A stretch of 64,000 nt of DNA, from NCBI RefSeq assembly GCF_016649425.1, contig NZ_JADRCR010000001.1:62001-126000 (forward strand), written 5' to 3'. Source of the DNA: Limnobaculum allomyrinae (lineage in GTDB: Bacteria; Pseudomonadota; Gammaproteobacteria; Enterobacterales; Enterobacteriaceae). Below are positions 49,036 through 57,993 of this stretch, in pieces. The notes beneath the pieces are model-generated. The model searched no databases. It saw only the letters and a list, made by a program, of their open reading frames with translations, and was not told where the DNA came from. A program made the position numbers and the translations under genes. Position 1 is the first letter of the stretch; each line of letters opens with the position of its first letter.

Positions 49036-50039
49036 TGGAAGGACTATTCCGGCAAGTGCCGCGAATGAATTTTTATAAGTTCTGTCAGTATATTGAACAG
49101 CAGCATCCGGATTTACCGCCGTTGGGCAAAACGGAAACGCCTGCCACCGATCCGATTCGCTTTCGACCCGTGCCGGAGATGGGCTTTCCCGCCAGTGAAA
49201 TGAAGCGGGTGGAGTGGGATCGGGAGTATCCCGAGCGTCCACCGACGGTGCGTACTACTTTTCTGGGACTGTATGGTGTTGATGCGGTGCTGCCCTACGC
49301 CTGGCTGGATGACATTGTTCAACGGCAGGAAGGGCATGAATCGCTGGAAGGATTTCTCGATATTTTCAACCATCGAGTGATGACCCAATATTACCGCATC
49401 TGGCTGAAATACTACTATCCGGCGGGATTTCGTTCCGGCGGTACCGATTTGGTCTCTCAGTGTTTGCTGGGGCTGGCGGGGTTTGGTATTGAAGGTTCCA
49501 GCGAGCAGATAGCCGCTCCGCCGTCGCGCTTTCTGGCGTTGATGGGGCTGATTACCCAACGTACCCGTACCGGTGATGGTTTACGTTGTGTAGTGAATCT
49601 GCTGTTGCCCGGCGCAGAGGTTGAGGTGCGGGAGTTTTATCCTCAATGGATCAACCTTGAGTCTCCCGCCAGATTACAACGGGATGAACCCATTAGCCTG
49701 CAACGTTCGGCGGTTTTAGGCCGACGTTTCAAAGAGAGCAACAGTGCGGTGCACGTCACCATCACCCCCGTCGATATTCATCAGGTAGAAGGGCTGTTGC
49801 CCGGCGAATCCATTCATACCGATTTAATGGCGCTGCTGCGCGCCTATCTGGGCTATCGCTTTGATGCCTGTATGAACATGAAAGTGAAACGTTCACTGTT
49901 ACCGAAAGCACAATTGGGAGAGTCACGGGTGCGTTTAGGGCTCACGGCGGTGCTGGGCATAAAACAACGGGATAAACAACATCAGGCAATAACGGTCAAT
50001 TTGGGGCGCTATGTGGGTTTAGCCGCCGGACAGCAATAG
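48999..50039 (+). CDS. tssG: TssG (VasB), T6SS baseplate
   Basis: A 346-residue baseplate wedge subunit. The N-terminal MNFYKFCQYIEQQHPDLPPLG, VRTTFLGLYGVDAVLPYAW and LEGFLDIFNHRVMTQYYRIW are family landmarks. The start overlaps the end of tssF, implying coupling of the two partners, which act as a TssF2-TssG unit. tssJ follows within 10 bp. Confidence 0.95.
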   Translation: MDRQQDSTFSPLMEGLFRQVPRMNFYKFCQYIEQQHPDLPPLGKTETPATDPIRFRPVPEMGFPASEMKRVEWDREYPERPPTVRTTFLGLYGVDAVLPYAWLDDIVQRQEGHESLEGFLDIFNHRVMTQYYRIWLKYYYPAGFRSGGTDLVSQCLLGLAGFGIEGSSEQIAAPPSRFLALMGLITQRTRTGDGLRCVVNLLLPGAEVEVREFYPQWINLESPARLQRDEPISLQRSAVLGRRFKESNSAVHVTITPVDIHQVEGLLPGESIHTDLMALLRAYLGYRFDACMNMKVKRSLLPKAQLGESRVRLGLTAVLGIKQRDKQHQAITVNLGRYVGLAAGQQ

Positions 50040-50049
50040 AGGAATGACG

Positions 50050-50589
50050 ATGAAACAGCACAAGAATAATAAGTCAGTAACAGGACTCGCTGTCGGCACG
50101 ATGTTACTGGGTAGCCTGTTGACGGGATGTGGGCTGATGCAAACCGCAACGGATGGAACGGTCAGCGTTGCCAAAGCGATTTTTATCAAAGACATTAAAG
50201 TGCTGCATCTGGATTTTGCTGCCAGAGCGCAGCTTAACCCCGGCGACGGCGGCGTTCCTGCTTCGCTGGTGATCCGTACCTATCAGTTGGGTAAAAAAGA
50301 AAACTTCGAGCAAGCCAGCTATCAGGATCTGCTGGAGAATGATGAAAAGGTGCTGGGGGCTGACTTTATCTCCCGGGATGAGGTGGTATTGAATCCGTCT
50401 TCTGCCATTACGCTGGATTCCCCAATGCATAAAGAAGCCTCTTTTGTTGGTGTGGTCGCCTTGTTTCGTACCCCAAATCTGGATGACAACAGCTGGCGAG
50501 TGCTGATTGAACGTAATGATTTGGATGCGGATAAACCACGCCTGCTGGTGGCTAACTACGCGGAAATTGGTTTAGTTCCGGTCAAATAA
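50050..50589 (+). CDS. tssJ: TssJ, T6SS outer-membrane lipoprotein
   Basis: A 179-residue lipoprotein that links TssM to the outer membrane. A lipoprotein signal (basic KQHKNNK, hydrophobic stretch) ends in LLTGC. The mature domain has the TssJ strands VLHLDFAARAQLNP, PASLVIRTYQL and the FVGVVALFRTP segment. The ATG at 50050 is preferred because GAGG lies seven bases before it; ATG 50044 overlaps that site. It sits between tssG and tssE as in related clusters. Confidence 0.93.
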   Translation: MKQHKNNKSVTGLAVGTMLLGSLLTGCGLMQTATDGTVSVAKAIFIKDIKVLHLDFAARAQLNPGDGGVPASLVIRTYQLGKKENFEQASYQDLLENDEKVLGADFISRDEVVLNPSSAITLDSPMHKEASFVGVVALFRTPNLDDNSWRVLIERNDLDADKPRLLVANYAEIGLVPVK

Positions 50590-50601
50590 CAAGGAGTCTT
50601 T

Positions 50602-51015
50602 ATGGGACCGTCACTGTATGAATCCCTGATGGGAAATTTTAAATCGGGTATTGCGGTAGATGAGGTGAATGAACAGACTCAAACCATACTCAGCGTGATG
50701 GACAATATTCAACGCATCCTTAATAGCCGGGCCGGTGCAATTAAGTACCTGCCGGATTACGGTTTACCGGATCTCAGCCTGATTTATCAGGAATTACCCT
50801 CATCCGCCCACAGCCTGATGCGCGCCATTCAGCATACCTTACTGATGTATGAACCCCGCCTGTACGCCGTAGAGCTAACGCTGGAGCCGGGAGGAAAAGA
50901 TATGATCCTTAGTTACACCTTAACCTGCCATTTAAAAGAGATAGGGCTGGTGCGCTTCGGTACTTATTTTATGCCGGAAGGCAGGGCGATATTGAGACGA
51001 TTGACGGTGCGGTGA
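50602..51015 (+). CDS. tssE: TssE, gp25-like T6SS baseplate protein
   Basis: A 137-residue homologue of phage T4 gp25, the baseplate component from which the sheath polymerises. The motif around NIQRILNSRAGAIKYLPDYGLPDL and the EPRL sequence (here YEPRLYAVELTLEP, essential in gp25-type proteins) are present. AAGGAGT precedes the ATG. Last T6SS gene; a hairpin follows. Confidence 0.94.
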   Translation: MGPSLYESLMGNFKSGIAVDEVNEQTQTILSVMDNIQRILNSRAGAIKYLPDYGLPDLSLIYQELPSSAHSLMRAIQHTLLMYEPRLYAVELTLEPGGKDMILSYTLTCHLKEIGLVRFGTYFMPEGRAILRRLTVR

Positions 51016-51039
51016 GAGTCTGTCTGTTTAACATGACCA

Positions 51040-51063
51040 AAACCGCCTCCCCGAAGGCGGTTT
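51040..51063. terminator. terminator between tssE and ltaE
   Basis: AAACCGCCT (51040-51048) pairs with AGGCGGTTT (51055-51063) around CCCCGA. It lies between converging genes and could act in both directions. Confidence 0.75.
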
Positions 51064-51084
51064 CAACTCAAACCTCAACACCCA

Positions 51085-52140
51085 TCACCCATAAATTCCC
51101 CGTGCGCCACTATCTCCGCTGCCCGGAGTAGCGATTCTTCCCTTAAATTCCCGCCATAAATCTACCACCCGCTTCAGATCTTCCCGTGAGACATCCAGAT
51201 GGGTGACCAGACGGGTGATTGGGCCGGCATTGATTAAGATACCGCGCTGTTTCATCCACGGGCCAAGCTGACTGACTTCGTTAGCCGGCAGGCGCAGGAA
51301 TAGCATATTGGTTTGCGCACCGGGAGAAACTACTTCCACGCCTAACGCGGCCAGCTGTTCTGCCAACCATTGTGCGTTGTCGTGGTCTTCGCGCAGTCTC
51401 TCTACGTTATGGTGCAGGGCATACAGAGCCGCCTGAGCCAGTATTCCAGCCTGACGCATACCGCCACCGACCATTTTTCTCCAACGTCGGGCCTGTTTAA
51501 TATATTCGGTGCTGCCACACAGCAGTGAACCTACCGGTGCGCCAAGGCCTTTTGACAGGCAAATAGTCAGCGTATCGCAATATTGGGTTAGGGTGGTTAA
51601 AGGAACTCGCATGGCCACTGAGGCGTTAAAAATACGAGCACCATCCACGTGCAGAGCTAATTTCTTTTTGCGGGTAAATGCCCATGCCTGATGGAGATAG
51701 TCCAGCGGCAGCACTTTACCATTATGGGTATTTTCAAGGCACAGTAGCCTGGTACGGGCAAAATGAATGTCATCAGGTTTAATGACGCTGGCGACGACGT
51801 CTAACGGTAAGGTGCCATCTTCTGCGGCATCAATAGGTTGAGGCTGGATGCTGCCTAATACGGCAGCACCACCGGCTTCAAACATATAGTTATGGGCTTT
51901 TTGTCCAACGATATATTCCTCACCACGTTGGCAATGAGTTAGCAGGGCGACCAGATTAGCCTGAGTACCGGTTGGCAAAAATAATGCTGCCTCTTTCCCG
52001 GATAGTGCTGCGGCTTCGTGTTCCAGCTGATTGACACTGGGGTCATCACCATACACATCATCACCAACAGCAGCATCTGCCATCGCTTGTCGCATGGCTT
52101 TTCCGGGCTTGGTTACGGTATCACTTCGCAGATCTATCAT
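51085..52140 (-). CDS. ltaE: low-specificity L-threonine aldolase
   Basis: PLP enzyme that cleaves L-threonine and L-allo-threonine to glycine and acetaldehyde. The 351-residue protein begins [10 protein letters not shown] and has the PLP lysine in CLSKGLG at Lys197, identical in position to E. coli, plus the [10 protein letters not shown] aspartate. The C terminus is about 18 residues longer than in E. coli, a Gly/Ser-rich tail. The ATG at 52140 has AAGG eight bases before it; a GTG three codons upstream overlaps that site. In E. coli ltaE is elsewhere in the chromosome; here it lies between the T6SS and nlpC. Confidence 0.95.
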   Translation of the reverse strand: MIDLRSDTVTKPGKAMRQAMADAAVGDDVYGDDPSVNQLEHEAAALSGKEAALFLPTGTQANLVALLTHCQRGEEYIVGQKAHNYMFEAGGAAVLGSIQPQPIDAAEDGTLPLDVVASVIKPDDIHFARTRLLCLENTHNGKVLPLDYLHQAWAFTRKKKLALHVDGARIFNASVAMRVPLTTLTQYCDTLTICLSKGLGAPVGSLLCGSTEYIKQARRWRKMVGGGMRQAGILAQAALYALHHNVERLREDHDNAQWLAEQLAALGVEVVSPGAQTNMLFLRLPANEVSQLGPWMKQRGILINAGPITRLVTHLDVSREDLKRVVDLWREFKGRIATPGSGDSGARGIYG

Positions 52141-52467
52141 ATTGGGCACCTTACTGAATAATGAGGAACAACAAAATTATATGCTTCCTTTGTATCATGC
52201 TCATTGAGTAACAAAAAAGATAAAAATGAAGTGAGATTGTTTCTGCTGATAATCACTTAGCCAAAAAGTGAGTTTAAACTGATATTGATTAGCTTAATGC
52301 CGGGGTAGTGATGGCACTATTTCACCACTCAAAAACAGCAGCAAAAACGATTAATTGGCAAAAGATGCCAGTTAAATGGACTAAACTGCACTGAAACCTT
52401 GTCTTTTCTCGTTTTTTAAGCTAATTATGAAAAAGTTATGTGCATAAAGCGTGGAGAAGAGAGACCG
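52141..52467. other. 327-bp divergent intergenic region ltaE / nlpC
   Basis: Holds the promoters of ltaE and nlpC; no gene is supported. A 27-codon frame at 52311-52394 with a GGGG element before its ATG has no recognised relatives. No strong dyad was seen. Confidence 0.5.
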
Positions 52468-52932
52468 ATGCATTTACGATATCTATTGCTTCTGGTTTTA
52501 CTGGTACTGGCAGGTTGTTCCAGTAATACACCGCCGCCGAGCGGAAAACTTTCCGATCCTATTTTCGTATTAGCGCAGCTTAAAGAGCAACATCGTGAAT
52601 GGCGGGGTGCGCCTTATCGTTATGGCGGCTTGTCCCGCAGCGGCGTGGATTGCTCCGGTTTTGTATACAAAACCTTCCACGATCGGTTTAATATCAATCT
52701 TCCCCGCACCACAAAACTACAGGCTGAGGTCGGTTCTAAAGTCTCTCGCGATGAGCTGATGCCTGGCGATTTGGTATTCTTTAAAACCGGCAGGGGTGAA
52801 AACGGGCTGCATGTTGGTATCTATGATGCCGATGGCGCATTTTTACATGCATCCACCAGTAAAGGGGTGATGACGTCTTCACTGGACAGCCCATACTGGA
52901 AGAATGCCTACTGGCAATCTCGCCGTCTGTGA
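52468..52932 (+). CDS. nlpC: NlpC, NlpC/P60-family lipoprotein
   Basis: The 154-residue protein, same length as E. coli NlpC, is a lipoprotein (lipobox LAGC, Cys17) with a papain-like NlpC/P60 peptidase domain: catalytic Cys62 in VDCSGFVY, the His in GLHVGIY and the PRTTKLQA and LMPGDLVFF segments. Family members cut peptide bonds in cell-wall peptides; the exact substrate of NlpC is not settled. The ATG at 52468 gives the normal lipoprotein signal. In E. coli it directly follows btuD, so it marks the right edge of the interrupted locus. Confidence 0.94.
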   Translation: MHLRYLLLLVLLVLAGCSSNTPPPSGKLSDPIFVLAQLKEQHREWRGAPYRYGGLSRSGVDCSGFVYKTFHDRFNINLPRTTKLQAEVGSKVSRDELMPGDLVFFKTGRGENGLHVGIYDADGAFLHASTSKGVMTSSLDSPYWKNAYWQSRRL

Positions 52933-52983
52933 TGCATCAGCGTCCATTTATTACTATGTTGCAGTAAGAGAGAAGAGGTTATT

Positions 52984-53673
52984 TTGTCTCGTTCAGAACG
53001 CCTGCTTCAACTGCTGCAACTTCTTCGTAATCATCGTTATCCCGTCAGCGGTGCCGATCTGGCCTCTCAACTTAATATCAGCTTACGTACTCTGTATCGT
53101 GATATTCGCAGCCTGCAGGCTCAGGGTGCGCAAATCGAAGGAGAGACGGGGCTTGGCTATGTATTGCGTGAAGGTTTTGTTTTACCGCCGCTAATGTTCA
53201 CTGCTGAAGAGATTGAAGCGCTGGTACTGGGTGCACGTTGGGTGTCAGAACGAACGGATAGTGAACTGGCGGGTTCCGCCAGACAGGCATTAGCCAAAAT
53301 ATCCGCCATCGTTACCCCGGCGTTACGTTATCGGCTGGATGAGTCTCCCTTATTGGTCGGGCCGACAGATTCATCGTTACTTTGTCAGCCGTTAGTATTG
53401 GATATTCGTCAGGCGATTGAAGCAGAACATAAACTGGTCATTCACTACGGTGACCAGAATGGGCGACAAACCGAGCGTACCATTTGGCCTTTTGCCATTG
53501 GTTTTTTCGATCAAATCCGCCTGTTGGTAGCCTGGTGTGAATTAAGAAAAGAGATACGTAATTTTCGACTGGATCGCATTACAAACCTGCAAACCACTGG
53601 CAATAAATACCCCCGACGTCGTCAAACGTTATTAAACGAGTGGTATCGTCAAAACAATATTTCCCGCCAATAA
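52984..53673 (+). CDS. WYL-domain transcriptional regulator (YafY type)
   Basis: A 229-residue protein with an N-terminal winged helix-turn-helix (about 3-55, SGADLASQLNISLRTLYRDI) and a WYL-type ligand-sensing domain (about 135-220, with the WPFAIGFFD-x-x-x-LLVAWCE and FRLDRI segments). The best start is TTG at 52984 preceded by AAGAGG; this gives the typical MSRSERLLQLL opening. It probably controls the VOC-fold gene 100 bp downstream, a pairing seen in other bacteria. Ligand unknown. Confidence 0.82.
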   Translation: MSRSERLLQLLQLLRNHRYPVSGADLASQLNISLRTLYRDIRSLQAQGAQIEGETGLGYVLREGFVLPPLMFTAEEIEALVLGARWVSERTDSELAGSARQALAKISAIVTPALRYRLDESPLLVGPTDSSLLCQPLVLDIRQAIEAEHKLVIHYGDQNGRQTERTIWPFAIGFFDQIRLLVAWCELRKEIRNFRLDRITNLQTTGNKYPRRRQTLLNEWYRQNNISRQ

Positions 53674-53775
53674 ACACTACTGACATAAACTGTCACTGTT
53701 TCTCCTTAGGATGTATGCATCACCGCTGAACTAAAGCAGGGCAGCATTGATTTCATTTATCTTAAGGAGAGTAAA

Positions 53776-54144
53776 ATGTTAGATGCCAATATGTTTGTCT
53801 TTTATGTGGATAATCCAACAGCCAGCAAAGATTTCTATCAGAACCTGTTGAGTCAACCGGCTGTGGAAGCTTCACCTACGTTTGCCATGTTCCGTTTTTC
53901 TTCAGGGGTGCTGCTGGGGTTATGGTCTAAACATACGGTAGAGCCTAAAGCCGGTGAAATTACTGCCAGTGGAGAATTAGGTTTCGCCGTTGCCTCTAAC
54001 CAGGTGGTTGACGACTATTATCAACAGTGGAAACAAAAGGGGGTATCTATCCTGCAAACGCCTCAAATGATGGACTTTGGTTATACCTTCACCGCGGAAG
54101 ATCCAGATGGCCACCGGCTACGAGTTTTTGCCATAAGCGAATAG
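53776..54144 (+). CDS. VOC-fold (glyoxalase/bleomycin-resistance type) protein
   Basis: A 122-residue single-copy VOC fold: [20 protein letters not shown] is the first beta-alpha-beta module, [16 protein letters not shown] the second, and the C-terminal [15 protein letters not shown] carries the usual DPDGH/R motif. Several metal positions of true glyoxalase are not evident, so binding of a small molecule or a resistance role is as likely as catalysis. TAAGGAGAG is a strong ribosome-binding site. It follows the WYL regulator. Confidence 0.8.
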   Translation: MLDANMFVFYVDNPTASKDFYQNLLSQPAVEASPTFAMFRFSSGVLLGLWSKHTVEPKAGEITASGELGFAVASNQVVDDYYQQWKQKGVSILQTPQMMDFGYTFTAEDPDGHRLRVFAISE

Positions 54145-54242
54145 CTAGCCTGATGATTAAGCGGGAAAATTCCCGCTTAATCGCACGAAATAACGTTATC
54201 CATGTTAAGATTAATTATCTTATTACCGGATGGATAATGTTT

Positions 54243-55259
54243 ATGTCTTCTTTGCGTCTGCTTATCTCTGATTCCTATGATCCCTGGTTTAATCTGGCAG
54301 TAGAAGAGTGTATTTTTCGCCAAATGCCTGCCACACAGCGAGTGCTGTTTTTATGGCGTAATGCGGATACGGTGGTTATCGGACGAGCGCAAAATCCGTG
54401 GAAAGAGTGCAACACTCGCCGTATGGAGGAAGATAACGTTAAGCTGGCTCGTCGTAGCAGCGGCGGCGGCGCGGTATTTCATGATTTAGGTAATACCTGC
54501 TTTACTTTTATGGCGGGAAAACCTGAATATGACAAAACCATTTCTACCGCTATTGTGGTCAACGCCTTAAATTCTCTGGGTATTGAAGCTACTGCCTCCG
54601 GACGTAACGATCTGGTAGTGAATACCGCAGAAGGTGAACGCAAAGTCTCCGGATCGGCCTATCGGGAAACCATGGATCGGGGATTCCACCATGGCACCTT
54701 ACTGCTGGATGCGGATTTAACCCGACTGGCAAACTACCTTAATCCGGATATTAAGAAGCTACAGGCTAAAGGTATCACCTCCGTCAGAGGGCGGGTAACT
54801 AACCTGAAACAGCTTTTGCCAACCATTACCCATCAGCAAATCTGTGACGCTGTCACTAAATCATTCTTTGAACATTATGGTGAGCAGGTGGTTGCTGAGC
54901 ATATCTCTCCGGATGCATTACCGGATTTACCCAACTTTGTGGATACCTTTGCTCGTCAGAGCAGTTGGGAGTGGAACTTTGGTCAGGCTCCGGCATTCAC
55001 CCACTTACTGGATCAACGCTTTGTCTGGGGTGGTGTGGAACTGCATTTTGATGTAGAAAAAGGCCACATCACCCGAACCCAAATATTTACCGATAGCCTG
55101 ACTCCGGCACCACTGGAAACACTGGCAGAAAACCTACAGGGTTCCATCTACCACAGCGACGCATTAAAACAACAATGCGTCGATCTGATAAAACAGTTCC
55201 CCGAACAGGAAAAAGAACTCACCGAACTGGGCAACTGGATCGCGGAGATTGTCAGATAA
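54243..55259 (+). CDS. lplA: lipoate-protein ligase A
   Basis: Attaches free lipoate to the E2 and H proteins via lipoyl-AMP. The 338 residues equal the E. coli length and the N-terminal [35 protein letters not shown] and KVSGSAYRE motifs (lipoyl-AMP site, Lys in KVSGSA) are retained. The C-terminal accessory domain is present. ATG 54243 has GGA eight bases before it; ATG 54237 (two residues longer) is possible. A long upstream frame overlapping the VOC gene is spurious. Confidence 0.96.
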   Translation: MSSLRLLISDSYDPWFNLAVEECIFRQMPATQRVLFLWRNADTVVIGRAQNPWKECNTRRMEEDNVKLARRSSGGGAVFHDLGNTCFTFMAGKPEYDKTISTAIVVNALNSLGIEATASGRNDLVVNTAEGERKVSGSAYRETMDRGFHHGTLLLDADLTRLANYLNPDIKKLQAKGITSVRGRVTNLKQLLPTITHQQICDAVTKSFFEHYGEQVVAEHISPDALPDLPNFVDTFARQSSWEWNFGQAPAFTHLLDQRFVWGGVELHFDVEKGHITRTQIFTDSLTPAPLETLAENLQGSIYHSDALKQQCVDLIKQFPEQEKELTELGNWIAEIVR

Positions 55260-55353
55260 CAACAATAGTGATTGATGGTTTTCCGGAAATTGTTAAAAAC
55301 TAAGGATGTGCGGTTAGCAAAGTTAATCGGAGGGAGAGACTGCCGTTGGGATC

Positions 55354-55442
55354 GTAGCAGCTTTAGCTACCGGACAAACAGGCAAAGCCTGTTTGAACAG
55401 CGCTTGCGCTGGCCCGAAGGACGAAACACTGCAAGGTGTTTC
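55354..55442. repeat. array of four short hairpins after lplA
   Basis: Four palindromes in tandem: GTAGC/GCTAC (55354-55370), CAAACAGGC/GCCTGTTTG (55375-55395), CAGCGC/GCGCTG (55398-55411) and GAAACAC/GTGTTTC (55423-55442). They lie in the convergent lplA/aroH gap before a copy of the 73-bp repeat. They could be a small structured RNA, a compound terminator or a mobile repeat. Confidence 0.6.
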
Positions 55443-55476
55443 ATAACTGCCCTGGACTGACCAGCCCCACGCACTC

Positions 55477-55549
55477 CAAGCTTAAGTACAGATGGTCTTC
55501 CGGCCGGGCACATAGGGAATATAAGTACTACATAACTACGGCCGGAATA
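55477..55549. repeat. 73-bp palindromic repeat, copy 1
   Basis: Shares with copies 2 and 3 the core GGTCTTCCGGCCG-x-GCACA and the far arm ACGGCCGGAATA, at identical spacing. The CTTCCGGCC and GGCCGGAA arms pair, giving a long stem. Located between the convergent genes lplA and aroH. Confidence 0.75.
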
Positions 55550-55588
55550 TTCACAAAAGCTGATTCAAAAATCGTTAAACAAAAAGAC

Positions 55589-56638
55589 TTAACTAAACCG
55601 CGATTCCACCGCCGCAGCCAAACTCTCCAGCATCTTCTCCGTATCTCCCCAACTCAAACAAGGATCGGTAATCGACTGCCCATAAGTAAGAGGTTGTCCG
55701 GCCTGAAGCTTCTGAGTCCCTTCGATTAAAAAGCTTTCTGCCATCACACCGGCAACCGCCATAGAACCGGCTTTTATCTGCTCACAAATATTCTCGCACA
55801 CGTCTAACTGACGGCGATGCAACTTCTCACAGTTACCGTGACTAAAGTCCACCACCAAATGCTCCGGCAGGTCGAACTGACGCAAATTGTCACAGGCGCC
55901 TGCGATATCCGCGGCATGGTAGTTTGGCGTCTTACCGCCGCGCAGAATAATATGGGCGTAAGGGTTACCGCTGGTGCGATAAATACTCATCTGGCCTGAT
56001 TTATCCGGTGACAGGAACATATGACTGGAACGTGCGGCACGAATCGCATCAATAGCAATTTTAGTACTGCCATCAGTACCGTTTTTAAAGCCAACCGGGC
56101 AAGAGAGTGCCGATGCCATCTCTCGATGGATTTGGCTTTCGGTAGTACGGGCACCAATAGCACCCCAGCTAATCAGGTCGGCAATATACTGTCCGATCAC
56201 CATATCTAAAAATTCAGTGGCGGTAGGCATACCCAATCGATTGATTTTTAGTAAAAGTTCACGAGCCTGTTGTAATCCCTGATTAACCTGATAAGAACAA
56301 TCCAGATTGGGATCGGAAATCATACCTTTCCAACCCACCACGGTACGCGGCTTTTCAAAGTAAGTGCGCATCACGATTTCCAGACGATCCTGATAACGGT
56401 CGCGTAAAACGTTTAACCGTTCGGCATAATCCATTGCGGCATCAACATCGTGAATGGAACAGGGGCCAACAATAACCAGCAATCGACGGTCTTCACCGTG
56501 AATAATTTTTTCAATACGCTGACGCGACCGGGTAATATTAGTGCTGATATCTTCAGTAATTGGAAACAGCTGTGCCAGTCGCTCAGGGGTCACCAGGCTG
56601 TCAATCAACGAGGTGCGGAGCTCATCAGTTTTATTCAT
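55589..56638 (-). CDS. aroH: DAHP synthase, AroH (Trp-sensitive) type
   Basis: 3-deoxy-D-arabino-heptulosonate-7-phosphate synthase, first step of the shikimate pathway. The 349 residues match AroH best of the three E. coli isozymes (MNKTDELRTSLIDSLVTP and FPITEDIS N terminus). Active-site segments GPCSIHD, RTYFEKPRT, KNGTDGS and DFSHGN are present. Trp sensitivity is inferred from the isozyme match. The start at 56638 aligns with E. coli; 21 codons upstream in frame are not family-like. No convincing trp operator was found in the 233-bp gap to ppsR. Confidence 0.92.
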   Translation of the reverse strand: MNKTDELRTSLIDSLVTPERLAQLFPITEDISTNITRSRQRIEKIIHGEDRRLLVIVGPCSIHDVDAAMDYAERLNVLRDRYQDRLEIVMRTYFEKPRTVVGWKGMISDPNLDCSYQVNQGLQQARELLLKINRLGMPTATEFLDMVIGQYIADLISWGAIGARTTESQIHREMASALSCPVGFKNGTDGSTKIAIDAIRAARSSHMFLSPDKSGQMSIYRTSGNPYAHIILRGGKTPNYHAADIAGACDNLRQFDLPEHLVVDFSHGNCEKLHRRQLDVCENICEQIKAGSMAVAGVMAESFLIEGTQKLQAGQPLTYGQSITDPCLSWGDTEKMLESLAAAVESRFS

Positions 56639-56833
56639 GAATTGTCTTTCTCTAAATCTTATCTTCTCGTCGGTGAGATACCGGGAAGTGATGCATATCA
56701 CAATAACGGAAACAGCAAGGGTTGCAAATAGTTGATTAAATTAATTCGTTGCCATTTGTTAAATATTGATGGTGAAGCGAGAAAGTCAGCTTAATGGCAA
56801 AGTTTGGCGGTGAGGTGATGGCGCTACGGAGAC

Positions 56834-56861
56834 AAAATTGGGGAAGATTTAAGCCTTCCCC
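56834..56861 (-). terminator. rho-independent terminator after ppsR
   Basis: On the - strand GGGGAAG (56861-56855) pairs with CTTCCCC (56846-56840), followed by AATTTTG. Confidence 0.75.
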
Positions 56862-56871
56862 GATAAAACAT

Positions 56872-57693
56872 TTAATACATTCTGCGGCTCATACCTAAAA
56901 TATCCAACAGTTTGGTCGAGATCTCTTCTACAGAATAGTTGGTGCTGTTAAGAAAGCGGATGTTGTTTTTGCGGTATAACGCTTCAACTTCTGCAATCTC
57001 CATACGGCACTGGCGTAATGATGCGTAACGACTGTTTTCTCTGCGCTCCTGACGAATAGCGGATAGCCGTTCCGGGTCGATAGAAAGGCCAAACAGCTTA
57101 TGTTGGAACGGTTTAAGTGCGGCGGGAAGCTGAATATTATCCATATCATCGGCAGTAAACGGATAGTTAGCGGCGCGAATACCAAACTGCATGGCTAAAT
57201 AGAGGCTGGTAGGGGTTTTACCGCAGCGGGAAACACCTAACAAAATCACCTGAGCCTCTTCCAGATTTCGTAGTGAAATACCATCATCATGCGCCAAAGT
57301 ATAATCAATAGCGGCGATACGGGCGTCATATTTCACCAGATTGTTGGCAGTTAATCCGTGGGTACGGTGTGCGGAGGGCAGTGGCGCAATGCCTAACTCC
57401 TGCTGTAAAGGGGCAACCAGTGTATGAACAATATTCTGACAATAGCCCTGACTCGCCTCAATAACTGCCCGAATTTCAGGTGAAACTATCGAGTAAAACA
57501 CCAGTGGCTTCTGCTGGGTTTTCTGGTACAGATCATCAATTTGCTGGCGAACCTCATGGGCTTTGGCTTCATTCTCCACAAAAGGGATAGTGTATTGATT
57601 CAGACTAATGGGAAATTGAGATAACACCGCATGCCCTAATACCTCGGCGGTAATTGCCGTGCCGTCAGAAATATAGAAAACCGTACGCTCCAT
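56872..57693 (-). CDS. ppsR: PpsR, PEP synthetase regulatory protein
   Basis: A bifunctional ADP-dependent kinase and Pi-dependent pyrophosphorylase that inactivates and reactivates PpsA on a Thr residue next to the catalytic His. The 273-residue protein has the DUF299 opening [18 protein letters not shown], the P-loop [11 protein letters not shown] (about 149-159) and the [15 protein letters not shown] segment. It is divergent from its substrate gene ppsA, as in E. coli. A terminator follows. Confidence 0.96.
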   Translation of the reverse strand: MERTVFYISDGTAITAEVLGHAVLSQFPISLNQYTIPFVENEAKAHEVRQQIDDLYQKTQQKPLVFYSIVSPEIRAVIEASQGYCQNIVHTLVAPLQQELGIAPLPSAHRTHGLTANNLVKYDARIAAIDYTLAHDDGISLRNLEEAQVILLGVSRCGKTPTSLYLAMQFGIRAANYPFTADDMDNIQLPAALKPFQHKLFGLSIDPERLSAIRQERRENSRYASLRQCRMEIAEVEALYRKNNIRFLNSTNYSVEEISTKLLDILGMSRRMY

Positions 57694-57858
57694 GGCGTTC
57701 TCCTGTTGCTGATTTTAATTATGAGATAACTCTTTCTTAAAATCACACTATCGATATGAACAAAATTGTTCCAAAACCGTTGTTGAATATGCGCATAAAA
57801 AGCGCGATTACGAACAAGGTACAGTATTTATAAGTCTAAGAAAACTCAGTTTAAATGC

Positions 57859-57870
57859 GGAAACGATTAA
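57859..57870. promoter_or_regulatory. possible Cra (FruR) site in the ppsR/ppsA gap
   Basis: GGAAACGATTAA resembles the Cra consensus TGAAACGATTCA with two mismatches. It lies 124 bp before ppsA, and E. coli ppsA is activated by Cra. The 300-bp region (57694-57993) must hold both divergent promoters; nothing else distinctive was seen. Confidence 0.4.
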
Positions 57871-57993
57871 CCATTTCATAAGTTGTTCATTGCTGTGTAA
57901 GCTTTCTTATGTATCTGGATTTTTGACCTGTCCGGTATAAAACCTGTTTTGCTATTTAATCCGTTTTATTGACTCAATAATGGAACATCTCTG

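Noticed and set aside
52311-52394. 27-codon frame beginning MALFHHSK with GGGG before its ATG
   Set aside because: No recognisable relatives, no hydrophobic or leader-peptide character, and chance frames of this size are common in a 327-bp gap.
54027-54242. N-terminal extension of lplA overlapping the VOC gene
   Set aside because: Reading starts inside the VOC gene in another frame; LplA proteins start near the ATG at 54243.
55272-55729. Short + strand frames over the lplA/aroH gap
   Set aside because: They run through the hairpin array, the repeat copy and the aroH end; composition is set by those elements and no protein family is recognised.
56639-56871. trp operator before aroH
   Set aside because: No match to the CTAGTTAACTAG-type palindrome was seen, so TrpR control is not claimed.
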